From Eulemur rufifrons (Eukaryota > Chordata > Mammalia > Primates > Lemuridae), in the NCBI RefSeq assembly GCF_041146395.1, contig NC_091010.1:52906001-52970000 (forward strand): a stretch of 64,000 nucleotides of DNA. The letters are read 5' to 3'. Shown piece after piece: positions 23,688 to 35,152 of this stretch; position 1 is the stretch's first letter; each line of letters begins with the position of its first letter. Position numbers and translations under genes: made by a program. The notes under the pieces are model-generated. The model had not been told where the DNA came from, did no database searches, and was given only the letters and a program-made list of their open reading frames with translations.

Positions 23688-23719
23688 TACACATATTGAC
23701 CAAGACTGCCCTAATGTTT

Positions 23720-24530
23720 CCCTCAGCTTGACCATACTTTGCACGGATTCTTTCTGCCTCTAGGCTCCTGACTTACCTTTTCTTAGAGTGTTTACTTTAG
23801 AAAACTTGTCATTGTAAATCCTTTTTCTTCTCCTTTGAGAAGTAAATCTTTTTAAAAACCAGTTTTACTACCCAGAAATGTCTTTCTCAAGGACCTGAGA
23901 ACCATTTATTTGAACTGTAATCATTAAGGAAGAGAGGGCCCCTATCTGTTTCTGTGGGAGGTTAGGAGCCTACCTTCCCAGGGGAAACCGTTACCCAAGT
24001 TGTAAAACTACCTCCTGTCATGAAGATATAGGAAAGTTTACTTTTCTTTTTGGTTATGTCAGTTAGCAAATATAGATGGCCTATGATCTCCCCCTTCCTC
24101 TAGTTCTTAAAACTTCACCATTCTTCTGTTTCAGTGGAGTTGAATTCAGATTCAGTTTTAGTCACTTTCTCATATTGGAATGACCTTGAATAATGTCTTT
24201 CTTGCCTATTTAATATTGCCCAGTCCATTTTTGCTGTGACATGTACAACAAAGGCACTCTCATCCACCCTTTTCTCTCTCATTTTGTCTTGTTGCAATGG
24301 AGGATGGAAAACCTTTGAATAAATACAGAACTGGTCTCTACTTTGTAACTTACCAGTTGTATCCTGAGGCATCCTCCTTGAGCCTTCCACCCTTAATTTA
24401 TAAAATAAACTCTCTTGCATGGTTATTATGGGAATAAATGTAAAATTCATGCACAAAACAACCAATAAACATTTTCTGGCCCCCTTTTTAATTGACGACT
24501 GTTTGTGCTCCCTAAAGCACATTTCTAAAT
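23720..24530 (+). mobile_element. LTR-like relic, family unassigned
   Basis: 'gaaaacttgtcattgtaaatcc', 'cctttgagaagtaaatc', 'ccagttttactacccagaaatgtctttctcaaggacctgagaaccatt' and further on 'ctacctcctgtcatgaagatataggaaagttt' resemble an old mammalian ERVL-type LTR. A related copy of the first part is at 61690-61850. The right end is uncertain: the 135-codon minus frame at 24115-24522 lies in the tail and has no recognisable domain. Confidence 0.45.
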
Positions 24531-24824
24531 ATAACTCTTCATAAGTACCTTCTGATGCTGGTGGTATCAGTCAGGCATATGCTGACAATGGGGGTTTATT
24601 GAAAGAAAAGATAAACCTCCTTATGGGCACTGCCTTTCTCAAATTAGAGTGGATACAGTGTTAAGAAGGACTACCTGGAGTCGGCATCGCTTTCATCGTC
24701 TGCATATCACAGAGAAGTTATATACTTATGGTCAACAAGATGTTTGTTCCAAATAAAATTGGCCTTCTGTCTGGTGTTGTGTTTATCCTGAATTTTACTT
24801 TGTCCACAGAAACTGTGAAATTTT
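24531..24824. other. no feature recognised
   Basis: Short unassigned interval between an LTR-like relic and a microsatellite. Confidence 0.4.
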
Positions 24825-24925
24825 ACATACATGTATATACATACATTCACACACATACATACATATTAATATATACTTATATGCATATATATTTTCATGT
24901 GTGTGCATATGTATATCTATGTACT
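24825..24925. repeat. degenerate (CATA)n/(TA)n/(TG)n microsatellite
   Basis: Alternating purine-pyrimidine sequence made of CATA, TATG and CACA units. Confidence 0.85.
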
Positions 24926-25283
24926 ATGAAAACTAAAGTAAGTTGGTTATGAAAACAGCTCTTAAGTTAGTATTGCCAATTTTGTGTAAATATTAATAAC
25001 TATCTGCACATCTGACAGATGTAATGCAGCAGCCCTACTTAGCAGGAAATACAGAGAAACAGTTAAAGTCTAACATTATCTCTATGTGGCTTTATTTTTC
25101 TGTTTATAGCAGATTATTTTCCTAAGTGAATTTTATTCCAGTTGTTAGGAAAAAAAAACTGCCAGTTCTAGAACATCAAACTGTGGCATGGTGTTTGTTT
25201 AGGAGTATGTTTGGAGGTTGGTGGAGTAAGTCTGATTTTTAGATTCTTTTAAAATTGAAATTAGTTCAACATTCACGTGGTAA
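24926..25283. other. no feature recognised
   Basis: AT-rich, with an A-run at about 25150-25158. No gene or repeat seen. Confidence 0.4.
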
Positions 25284-25330
25284 AAACAAACAAACAAACA
25301 AACAAACAAACAAACAACAAACAAAAAAAC
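25284..25330. repeat. (CAAA)n microsatellite
   Basis: About nine CAAA units with two imperfections. It creates repetitive frames of Lys-Gln-Thr-Asn on the plus strand and Phe-Val-Cys-Leu on the minus strand. Confidence 0.95.
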
Positions 25331-26175
25331 TACTATGTCTTCAGAGCCAAAATGCTTGCTAGAAGTTGCTGTGATTATAAACATTACATATTTGTTCACC
25401 TGTATGAAGCCTTGATTCTATTACCAGGTATGTACTCAGGGGCAAAGGTGTCTTTGGGAACAGGGGAGATTCTGTACCTGACTTTGTAGGGAGAGGTTTG
25501 AAGCATCGGCTGAAAGTTATCTGGAAGCCCTGGAAATGAAAGAGCTATAATTTACATGTAAGCCGGGTTGTGGGGTGCATCCACCATGTCCGCACAGTAT
25601 CTGGACTCTGAGAGCAGGTGGATGCATCATGCTTTATACCCTTCAAAGCACTCTAAAGGAAAGCAGAGGTGACTGAAGGTGGAGGAAGAAAACCTCTAGT
25701 GCACCTGAAGTCTGCATTTATCTATCCTAACAATCAGTCTAGTTTAGAAAACTTTCCTATTGTATTCCCTGAAGATTAACTATAAAAGAGCTACTGAACA
25801 TTCATCTCCTTTGTTTTTCATACTGTCATTTTCCTGGGTTTAACTTTGGTTGGAGTCAGAGGGGGCACAGTAAATATGTATAGTTACATGTGATTGAATT
25901 TGTAATGAGGCTATCATTAGCTGCACCCACACAAAGGTGTTAGAATGGTGTGGTAGGTGTCACCCTCAGTGAACTACTCCTACTACCTTTCAAGATATTT
26001 AACTAATGTAATGAACAAGTGACAGATCCAGTTATCCTCTGGTAGAGATAAAGTTAGACACCTGAGCTACCAGTAGCAATGGGCTGATTAAATGTCCTTT
26101 GTAATGTCAGAGGTAAACTCGCTTATTTTAAGAGTCCACCAAGGCTTCCTACAATACTTCTTGGTATTTCCTGCC
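25331..26175. other. no gene or recognised repeat
   Basis: Unique-looking sequence. A palindrome-like 'gtgcatccacc ... ggtggatgcatc' occurs at about 25576-25628. Confidence 0.4.
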
Positions 26176-26282
26176 ACTATGTGACTTTTTTCCTCCCCTA
26201 TTGCTATTCCTCTTCTTTTCCTTATTCTTCTTCCTCTTTCTGCTCCTCTTTCGTCCACCTCCTCTTTCTTCTTCTCTACCAT
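26176..26282. repeat. (CTT)n-like pyrimidine-rich tract
   Basis: C/T-rich with repeated TTCTTC and CTCCTC units. It explains the Glu/Arg-rich minus frame at 26088-26312. Confidence 0.8.
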
Positions 26283-27115
26283 ACTGATAAAATACAAGTG
26301 TTTACCATACAATAGATACAGAATATACTAGGCTACACACTTTACTGGCATTATCTCATTAACTTCTCAGAAAAAATTGCAATAAAGTAGGCACTCTCAG
26401 TATAGCCATCCTATTAATACAAATGAAATGTGCAGAATTCTGCCATGTGCAGAAGGCTAAAAATTTTGCAAGTGCCAGAGATGGGAATGTCTTTTTAAAT
26501 CTAGAGTCTGAGGCTTTAACTTCGGTACTATACTACTTCTCATCTGAACTTGCTGATGCCAATGTCTCGGTACATGATGAAATGATTAATTAGCTTCTTG
26601 TTTTGTCCTTGAAGATAATAGCATTAATGTATAGAGAGTAGGACTGGCTTCTTAATGTACAGAAGAAAAGTCCTTAACCAAAAGGAAAAAATCACTGTTG
26701 ACTTTGGAAAGAAAACCTAGGGAACTAATGACTAATCTTTTTCAATAAACAGATAAAAGAAAGAAAAATAATTGTTTAATGGAAGAGAGGAAAAAGATTA
26801 AGCGAGATACATATGCTTTTATTATTATTACTGTTAATAAATCCTTTTAGTGATATTATATATTGCTAATTACACAAAGTATTTTGGGGGAGGGAAAAGA
26901 CCAAAATACTAAGCAGTTAAATGTAAACTGCAGGAATTGGAACTTCTATTTCCATCCTTGACTCTATAGCTGGAACTGAATTTAACCTTCCCACTTTTAC
27001 CAACAAGAAAACAGTATAAGTGAAACAACTTTCTTTCAAATGTTGGCCAACATGATCCCTGTGATTCCTGATAGAAGGGCAACTAATTATGTTGGTACTG
27101 TAATTGTCCTGGCTA
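26283..27115. other. no gene; faint MIR-like patch
   Basis: At about 26315-26415 the order 'actggcattatctcattaacttctcag ... gtaggcactctcag' faintly recalls MIR, but it is too weak to call. Nothing else recognised. Confidence 0.35.
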
Positions 27116-27116
27116 G

Positions 27117-27226
27117 ATATATATTATACACACACACACACACACACGTAAAAAATATATATATGTACATATGTGTGTGTGTGTATACATACACACACAT
27201 ATATATATATACACACATATGGAGAG
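27117..27226. repeat. compound (AC)n(TA)n(TG)n microsatellite
   Basis: Alternating dinucleotides for about 110 bases, with (CA) on both sides of TA-rich and TG-rich cores. It can fold on itself and is likely variable in length. Confidence 0.92.
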
Positions 27227-27384
27227 AGGAGAGAGAAAAAGACATCTTATTGACTCTCTTTCTCTGGAGAACCCTGATTCACACACAAATCATAAAGAAT
27301 GGCCAGTTCTGTGCTGAGGCATTACCAAAGACTTCACAAAGAAGATAAAAATTGGGTTGCAGCATAATCACAGTTATACGAATT

Positions 27385-27610
27385 AAGGTTCTCACCATAT
27401 GCCAGTCGGTGTTCTAAGTGCTGCGGATGTGCTATTTCATTGACTTTTCATAACTACTGTGTGGGCTATAAAACACAATTTGCAGATTAAAAAAAAAAAA
27501 AAACTAAGGCACAAATTGAACACAATTTATCCAAGATCACTTGATGCTGAATGGTAGAGCCAAGAGACTCCAATTCAGGCCTTTTGATTCCCAAGACTCT
27601 TGAGCACCGG
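27385..27610 (+). mobile_element. MIR SINE, sense
   Basis: 'ccatatgccagtcggtgttctaagtgctgcggatgtgctatttcattgac', an A-run, then 'aactaaggcacaaattgaac', 'ccaagatcacttgatgctgaatggtagagcc' and 'gactccaattcaggcc' run in full MIR order. Confidence 0.8.
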
Positions 27611-27724
27611 GCTTTCAAGGACTCACCTTGAAGGAACAACCAGCTATTGACTAAGCGCAACAGCAAGGGAGGGCTGTCAACAGAAAGAGCATTGACAATG
27701 AAAAGACTATGCCCTATTCATAGA

Positions 27725-27905
27725 GTGAGTGAGAGGGGAGTTCTTTGAGTTCAGAATGAATGACAAGGGGAAGATATGAGGGAGGAAAAGGCGACATAAA
27801 ATGCTGGAGCCAAGATTTGGGTGATATTAAAAATCAGGCAGAAGAATTTAGACCAGCCTTGAAAGGGAATAGGAGGTCCCTAGTTTGTTTCTTAAGCTGG
27901 AGGTA
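27725..27905 (+). repeat. ancient dispersed repeat fragment, class unassigned
   Basis: 'ggtccctagtttgtttcttaagctggaggtatgacattatagtgac' and the preceding 'accagccttgaaagggaatag' have the flavour of the same old repeat group seen near 18.4-18.9 kb, in poorly preserved form. Confidence 0.3.
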
Positions 27906-27911
27906 TGACAT

Positions 27912-28160
27912 TATAGTGACAACTAATATTTATCATGTACTTTCCAGGAGCCACACATATTCTAAGTAATTCGGATACATACCCATTTCGGCTTCTTAGC
28001 GTCCCTGCGAGGTGGGTACTATTTGAACCTCCATTTCACAGATGAAGAACTCAATATCGTGAATAGTTAGGCAGCTGGAGCAAGGCCATACTTAGAGAGT
28101 AACAGAGCCAGGACTTTAACTAATATAGTCTGACAGTAGAGCTATACAATGCCTCTGTCA
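27912..28160 (+). mobile_element. MIR SINE, sense
   Basis: 'acaactaatatttatcatgtactttccagg', 'acatattctaagtaattcggatac', 'gcgaggtgggtactatttg', 'cctccatttcacagatgaagaactcaa', 'agagtaacagagccaggacttt' gives a nearly complete MIR pattern. Confidence 0.85.
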
Positions 28161-29548
28161 TTGAGCAAAATATCTTTGGTCACAGAGTTCAAGGGGACAA
28201 CATTAAGATCAGAGATACTAAAAAGCTATTGTCATAATTTAGATAGAAGAAAATGGAGATCTAAATAAATTCTCTGAGGATGAAAAGATATTATATTCAA
28301 TAGGAGACAGGAATTGTGTCTTCAACTGTATTTCCTGCTCATCACATAAATATTGGTTGATTGATTGCCTTAATAAATCACAAACTACTGACCTCCCAGT
28401 AATACTGCTTTCTTTATCTTTAAGTCTGTTGCTGAAGCATTTCTGTCTTATAATTAAGGTCATTTCCTCTTAGTGCCATATTCAGCTAGCCTGCCAGGGA
28501 TTGCCTTTGTAGATACAATGGATTATTTCATCCCTGAGCTGACAGGTTAAATTATATTCTTCTTTATAAAAATATTTACAAATTGTGTAATAATTTATGC
28601 TGAAGAATTTAACATAGTAAGCCTCTCACCAAACTATACACAAAATATAACGTCCTGGCCTTTTCCCAAGCCTTGGGGAAGGCTACTTCTGTTTGTAGAG
28701 GCCTTGGGGCATGACCAAACCTGCTAAGGAATAACTATTCTCACCATTAGCATTCTATTTGCATTACGACTTCATTTGGTGCTGAGATACAATGTGTACA
28801 TACCAATTTTCAATTTGCCTAGAAACATTATTTGGTGTCTTAGCTTAGTGTAACTGTCAAAATTATTCATGACTCAGGAACCATGTTACATTTTCCTGCT
28901 TAGAGGATTCAAGCCATAAGATTAAACGCAAATAGGCTTGGCTCACCTCAGCACACATTTTTAATGCTACTCCCCATGATCATTAAAAAAAGAAATGTTG
29001 TCCTATTGCGTTACTGCAGAAGGTATCCAGAAAAGAAAGTGATCACAAACGCACTTTCTGAGGATTAGAAAGCTCCATGTAAGTGGACTATGTTCCTGGT
29101 GAGTACTCCAGGATGTTGTGAGTGGTAATAAATAAGTGAATGGGGATTTTAGAAACTAGAGGGGAATCTTTAAACCAAAAAGGTCCTTACAATCAAGGCT
29201 AAAGATCCAGGAACTCTTGTAGGATTGCAGCGAATAGTTACATAGGTTGTTTACTGCACAAAGACAACAGGTGAAGAGGTTGGTGTGTGGGGGCTGTGAG
29301 GCAGTCTGTGTTCCATTTGATGAGTCCTATGATTATGAGGCAACCAGAGGGAATATCTTTATTTTAATTTACACAATGTCATCTATGGACAAGCATAGGG
29401 TGAACTTGGTGTTTCTGTATCAGTTGTTTATTTGCTAAAGATTAAGCTAGTACTTTTTTACTTGCAAACACTGAAAAAGTAAACTATGAACAAGGCTGTG
29501 GTTGGGTCTTAGAAATAGAAAAACCATCAAGATGTTCACAATCATCTC
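28161..29548. other. no gene or recognised repeat
   Basis: No open frame above 75 codons and no repeat signature. Confidence 0.45.
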
Positions 29549-29577
29549 TCTCTGTCTCTGTCTCTCTCTCTCTCATC
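29549..29577. repeat. (TC)n microsatellite
   Basis: A short CT/TCTG run passing into C-rich sequence. Confidence 0.85.
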
Positions 29578-30109
29578 CCCATCCCCATTTCCCTCTGTGT
29601 GTCAACCTCATCCTTCTGTACTCCCTCAGAGCAGCTTTCTACATATGTCTAAAGATGATTGCTGAGAACATCAATATTTCACATCTTAACGAACTTTGGG
29701 AGAAATTAACCTAATGATCTCCCTTGTTCCAAGATTAAAAAATCTTCAATAGGCAACTCATTTGTTGAGCTAAGGTCAGAGTCATATCCTGAACCAATCA
29801 AATATGGCTAGCGGTTTTGTATATTTATAAGCATTCTAGAAAAAACTCTTTTTAGAGCTCGAGCTAACTAGTATTTCAAGAAGTGGATTGCTATTCCAAG
29901 AAGAAGAATTGAATTCACACAAAACAAGCAAGTGCCCATTGAGGCTGCATGAATTAGGGAAATTCAAAATCACTCACATGCATGGATTTACCTGTATTTA
30001 AAGCAAAGGATACAAAAAGTAGTCTATTACACTCCCTCACCCAAAGGTATCAATAACTATGCACTGCAGGCCCACTTTGAAACCCCAATCTGAAAACTCT
30101 TGTCTGACA
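29578..30109. other. no gene or recognised repeat
   Basis: Unassigned sequence with no notable frame. Confidence 0.4.
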
Positions 30110-30345
30110 TTTTATTCTATTAATATCCTAGTCAACCCCTTCCTGCCACACGTCTCACCATCTCCAGGAAACTTTCACCAAGTATTATATTTTAGTTTTT
30201 CTCCATTCTGATAACATTGACAACTAGATTTACAAATTACTTTTCTTAATCATACATTGTCTTGTATTGTTTATTAACTATTTGGGGCTTATGGTTCATC
30301 TTTCCTATAGAACTTTAAGCTCCATAAATTTATTATAATGACCAT
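30110..30345 (+). mobile_element. possible L2 LINE 3' fragment
   Basis: 'ctcaccatctccaggaaactttcacc', 'cattgtcttgtattgtttattaac' and 'gaactttaagctccat' loosely follow the L2 3' order (caggaagccttccctgac ... ttgtattgtaattac ... gactgtgagctcc). Weak. Confidence 0.35.
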
Positions 30346-32195
30346 TACTGCTACACTAAAAATTAAGTTTATGTCAATTCTGATCCCTGCTGCTTATATC
30401 ATAATGTTGAGTGTACTCTTGATAAGTACATAAATAGGAAGAGATTTGGGGAAGATAAGGTTTAACCGTAATTGTACAGAGCACATTTAAGATGGAAGAT
30501 TCCAAAAGCAGGCAGGAGAACGGTGTCATTCCTAAAACGTAAACAGGCTACTAAATACTGAATAATGTACTGAAGGGTAAACTCAAACCTGCAGCATTTG
30601 TAAAAGAGTCTACTAACACAACAGCTTGGAGTGAAGGATCATTATTTTCCTCCTCCTCTTCCTTCCTTAAGAAACATTTTAAAAGCAGAGGTAGTTAATA
30701 AAATTTACAGAGAGAATTATGTTACTTTCTAGGAAGAAACTAGAGTTTGTGAACACAAATTTTTAAGTCTGAAATTTGTCAACTGAGAACATCAAAATGG
30801 CTGGCAATATAAGCTGACAAATTTGGACTGACTTATGTGACTAGCAATTTGAATTTGGTGAAAGCTCCAATTATAGGGGTTATTTAAACACCACAACTAT
30901 TAAAATCTGAATTAATGAAGTATTATCATAAAATATTCAAGGGAGAGATTCTCCTCCAAATTCACTGTTCGGACATAAGTTCTAAGAGTGGTTGAAAACA
31001 ACTTGTATTTGGAAGTAAGATAAATTTTATCTTTTATACTTATTTACATTATTGTTTGTTGAATTTATTTGTTGAATATTTTCTCACAGCTGTGGATATT
31101 TTGAATTTTAAAAATCCACTCACATTTAACCCTTTCATGATCTCATAAATAAAAGAAAGACATGATCATGACTCTCCTTCAGAGGCAAGCAGAGCAAGGC
31201 TTAAAAATGCTAAGTTGCCCCGGTTGCAGTGGAAATGAGGAGCACAGTGGGACCAGAAATCCATATACACAGATGTTTTCCTATTCTTTCTGATAAGGCA
31301 ACAACCAACCTGAATGGCAACACTTCTAAGCCAGTAAGGTATAATACAAAGAAGTGAAATCTGATGGTCTGAGTTTTTAAAGAGAAAAAACACGCTGATG
31401 TGCCCAGGCAGAAAATAATTACCTGGACAAAAAACACTTTATCTCCTCCTGTATAGGTATTAGGAAAAATGGGAAGTAGGTGTCTGGGGCAGAGAAGAGG
31501 GAGGTTCTTTGCTGTTGATTTGGGTTGAGCTTGGTTGCAATGCCAAAGTTATCATTTTTTTTATTATTTACCTATTTCTATTAAAAAGGTATGTATAATA
31601 AATATAGGTACACAAGTAAATATTCTTTTCTCTCTCATCTCTCTCTTTCCTTTCTGAACTTGCAGCATCGGATAACTGGAACCAAATGGGTGATCTTTGG
31701 GACTTAGTCCCCATAATATTCTCTCCTTCCCCTTTTTGTACTCCACTTCTGCAGAGGTATGTTTATGGAGGAAATTGAATTCACTGTTTGCATATAGCAA
31801 CATATTTAACTGGTGGCTATGCAGGTCCAATTAACTCTCTTAACAATATGGGTGAAATGAGGTTATTGGATTATGTTTGTAGCCAATTATAACTGTTTTG
31901 GTTGAATACTCCCTCTTGTAACCTTACTTACAGTTAAGAAAATAGTATTAAAATATTTTATTGTGTGGAAGAAAAAAGCTTAGGGAAAAATTGGAAGGGC
32001 AATTTCTTTGCTCTAAATCAAGAAACATGACCTCTTATTTATGTTTGGGCATAAAGTGAAGGCTTTTCTTTTTATGTTTTTGCAGAAATAAAAATAAAAA
32101 TGTCAGACATAAAACACTTTGAACACACCTGATTATCATCATTATCATTATAATTATTATCTTTACCTCATCCTGAAAAGTAATGCCATTGAAGG
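30346..32195. other. no gene or recognised repeat
   Basis: Overlapping minus frames of 75 codons near 31.2-31.4 kb and an 88-codon minus frame at 31564-31830 carry no domain. No repeat recognised. Confidence 0.45.
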
Positions 32196-32199
32196 GAAG

Positions 32200-32370
32200 C
32201 AACATAATAGGAAGAAAAGAATACAAGACTTGAGACCAAGCAGATCAGGGTTCTAATGTTGGCTTTGCCGCTGGTGAGCCACAGCCTCTATGAACTTAGT
32301 GCCCTGCATCAAGAAGGTAGAAATAATATATCTGTTACCACAATGATGAAATGAAGAAATATATATTATG
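32200..32370 (-). mobile_element. MIR SINE, antisense
   Basis: 'gacttgagaccaagcagatcagggttctaatgttggctttgccgctggtgagcc' is the typical antisense MIR opening (gactctggagtcagactgcctgggttcgaatcccggctctgcc). It then decays into AT-rich sequence at the L1 boundary. Confidence 0.7.
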
Positions 32371-32371
32371 T

Positions 32372-32915
32372 GCTTCAAAAAGTAAAAATCATAAAATTGA
32401 TCCAGCAATCCCACTCTTTTCATCAAAAAGACACCTGCACTCAAATGTTTATTGCAACACAATTCACAATCACAAAGATGTGGAATCAACCCAAGTGCCA
32501 ATCAGTACATGAGTAGATTAATAAAATATGGTATATGTATACCATGGAGTACAACTCAGTCATAAAAAAAACTGTGAACAACTTTTGCAACCATCTAGAT
32601 GGAACTGGAGATCATTCTTCTAAGTGAAATATTGCAAGGATAGAAAAACAAACACCACATGTACCCACTATTAAATTGGTACTTACTGATAAGTACGCAT
32701 GTACACAGAGGGAAGTAAAACTCATTGGAAATCAACCACAGGGGTTGGGGGAGAAGGGGAAGGTCAAAAACCTACCTAGTGGGTACAATGAACACTATTT
32801 GGGTGACAGGCCCAACTATAGCTGGGACTCAAGCATTACAAAAGCAATCCACATAACCTAAAACATTTGTACTCCCTTAATATTTTGAAATAAAAATAAA
32901 CAAATAAAAATAGAA
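32372..32915 (+). mobile_element. LINE-1 3' end, sense (L1 no. 1 of stack)
   Basis: 'attgatccagcaatcccactc', 'cacaatcacaaagatgtggaatcaacccaagtgcc', 'ggtatatgtataccatggagtac' and 'atggaactggagatcattcttctaagtgaaat' are ORF2 C-terminal. The 3'UTR 'aaaacatttgtactcccttaatattttgaaataaaaataaa' is the tail wording of strepsirrhine L1. It is 5'-truncated and carries an A-rich tail at about 32890-32915. Frame breaks are present. Confidence 0.92.
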
Positions 32916-32924
32916 AGTGGGAAA

Positions 32925-33874
32925 AATAATCCACAACTGAGAGAAAATATATGCATAATTATATATTTCATAAGTGACTATATCTAGAATACATAAGAAA
33001 TCTTAAAATTCAATAATAAAATGACAATTTGATTATAAAATGGACAAAAAGATTTGAGTAGACATGTCTCCAAAGAAGATACAAATGGCCAAAAATTACA
33101 TGAAATGATACTTAACATCATTAGAAATCAGGGAAATGCAATTCAAAACCAAAATGGTATGTTACATCATACCCACTAACACAATTATATCAAAAAGGCA
33201 GATAAGAACAAGAGAAAGCAAGATAATAACATGAGTATGTAGGGAAATTGGAACCTTCATATACAGTTGATGGGATTGTGAAATAGTGCAGCCACTTAGA
33301 AGCATAGTCCAGCAGTTTCTCTAAAGGCTAAACAGGGTTACCATATTGCCCAGCAATTCTACTCCTTAGGTATATACCCCAAAGTAGCAAATATATATGC
33401 CCACACAAACTTGTACACACAGTATCATGGCAGTGCTATTCATAATTGTCACAAAGTGGAAATAACCCAAATGCCTATAAATTAATGAATGAATAAATGA
33501 AATGTGTTTTTTTCATATAATGCAATAATATTCAGGAATAAAAATAGATGAAATATTTGTATGTGCTACAACGTGAATGGTTCTTAAAAACATTGTTAGG
33601 TGAAAAAAGCCAATCATGAAAGATCACCAATTACGTAATTGTATTTATGCAAAAATTTCAGAATAGGCATATCTACAGAGAGATAAATGGTTACTTAGGG
33701 CTGGGTGAGGTGGGTGGATAGGATGAAACAGTAAAATACTGCTAATAGGTATGGGGTCTTTTACTGGGGACTGGGGTAATGAAAGAAAATGTCCTTAAAT
33801 TGATTGTGAGGATGGTTGTACAACTCAGTGAATGTATTATACTAAAAACTGTTGAAGAACACATTTTAAATAGG
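32925..33874 (+). mobile_element. LINE-1 (L1M) 3' part, sense, left half (L1 no. 2 of stack)
   Basis: 'gacatgtctccaaagaagatacaaatggcc', 'gaaatgcaattcaaaacc', 'ctactccttaggtatataccccaaag', 'gctattcataattgtcacaaagtgg' and the late 'ggatggttgtacaactcagtgaatgtattatactaaaaactgttgaagaac' run in sense order to the 3'UTR, then break off at 33874. The remaining 3' end resumes at 34291. Confidence 0.92.
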
Positions 33875-34219
33875 TGTGGTTAATTTTATATGTCAACTGA
33901 GGCCACAGTACACAGATATTTGTTTAAATATGTCTGTATTTTGCTGCAAAGATATTTTCAGATGAGATTAACATTTAAGTCAGTAGACTTTGAGTAAAGC
34001 AAATTACTCTTAACCCTTTAATGTGAGTGGACCTCAACCAATCAGGCGACAGTCTTAAGAAAAAGACTGACCTCTCTGGAAAAGAAGAGATTCTGCCAGC
34101 AGACTGCCTTTCGGCTAGAACTGCAACATCAGCTCTTTCCTAGATCTCCATTCTGCCAGGTCTCCCTGCAGACTTTGGACTTGCCAGGCTTAACAATTGT
34201 GTGAGCCAATTCCTTAAAA

Positions 34220-34251
<32 letters not shown>

Positions 34252-34290
34252 TCTCCCTCCCTCTCTCTGGCACTCGCATATGCTAATACA
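33875..34290 (+). mobile_element. complete solo LTR-like element nested in L1
   Basis: The element starts TGTGGTTAATTTTAT and ends GCTAATACA, giving the TG...CA ends of an LTR. Internal blocks include 'tgtcaactgaggcc', 'gagattaacatttaagtcagtagac', 'ctcaaccaatcaggcgac' and 'gtgagccaattcctt'. I recognise it as a widespread mammalian LTR family whose exact name I cannot assign. It is flanked on both sides by one L1M 3'UTR that reads through. The 5-base flanks differ (ATAGG and ATGGT), so no clean target-site duplication survives. No viral coding region is present. Confidence 0.8.
34221..34250. repeat. (CA)n microsatellite
   Basis: Fifteen uninterrupted CA units inside the nested LTR, just before its 3' end. 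Confidence 0.97.
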
Positions 34291-34345
34291 ATGGTTAAAT
34301 TGTATGGTTTGAGAATTATATCTTAATAAGATGGTTATTAACAAA
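34291..34345 (+). mobile_element. L1M 3' end, right half of L1 no. 2
   Basis: 'atggttaaattgtatggtttgagaattatatcttaataag' is the direct continuation of the L1M 3'UTR that broke off at 33874 (consensus '...tttaaatgggtgaattgtatggt.tgtgaattatatctcaataaa'). Confidence 0.85.
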
Positions 34346-35152
34346 CACCCTGAATAAAAACATTGAACAGATACTTGAATAGGCACTTCACAAAAAAGAA
34401 TATAGAATCACCAGAAAAATGCCCTACCACGTGAGTTATCAGAGAAATCAAAAGTAAAACCAAAACAAAATATCAACCCCCATATATTATAATGGCTACA
34501 ATTAGTCTATTAATACTATGTTTCGGCAAGGGTGTAGAGCAACTGGAATCCTTGTAAATTGTTAAAAAGAAAACTGATTTGGAAAATTTTTAGGGATTTT
34601 CTTCAAAAATTAAACATGCACCTATAGTGGGACTCAGCCATTGTAATTCTACATCTTTACTCAAGTAAAGTCTTTTACAGGAGTGTTCATATCAGCTATA
34701 TTCTCAATAGCCAAGTCCAGAAACAATACAAATGCTCATCAAGAGGTGAATGAAGAAACAAAATGTTGTATAACCATATGATGGAAAAATATCCAATAAT
34801 AAATACAAATATATTACTTGTAAGGACAACAAGAGGAATGAATCTCAAAATTGTTATGTTCAGTGAAAGAAGTCAGTCACAAAATAGTACCTACAATATT
34901 TACATACATTCCTGAAAACAAAAATATAGTTATGGTGATTTTTTTTTTTTTTAAAAAAAGGGTCAATGATTGGCTGAGGGTAGAGGTAAATGGGGCAAGA
35001 AGAGATATTTTTGGGGTGATGAAAATGTTCTCTATTGATTGTGATGATGGTTTCACAGTGTATTCATCTCTCAGAATTCATCGAATCTTATATTTGAAAT
35101 GGTAGATTTATTGTATCCAATTTTTAACTCAATAAAGCTAATTTTAAAATGA
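34346..35152 (+). mobile_element. LINE-1 (L1M) 3' part, sense (L1 no. 3 of stack)
   Basis: 'acttcacaaaaaagaatatag', 'gaaatcaaaagtaaaacc', 'gttcatatcagctatattctcaatagccaagtcc', 'gaaatgaatctcaaaatt'-type text and a 3'UTR with 'ttttggggtgatgaaaatgttctctattgattgtgatgatggtttcacagtg'. It ends 'ttaactcaataaagctaattttaaaat'. The most diverged of the three stacked L1s. A long T-run (34938-34952) meets an A-run, forming a small hairpin-like seam. Confidence 0.88.

Noticed and set aside
24115..24522. 135-codon minus-strand frame
   Set aside because: It overlaps an LTR-like relic, shows no family motif and lacks codon or splice evidence.
25284..25330. Regular short repeats that could suggest a CRISPR-like array
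   Set aside because: It is a simple (CAAA)n microsatellite without spacers, in a mammalian nuclear context.
28655..28690. Inverted repeat 'ttcccaag...cttggggaa'
   Set aside because: Too short and imperfect to stand out from chance.
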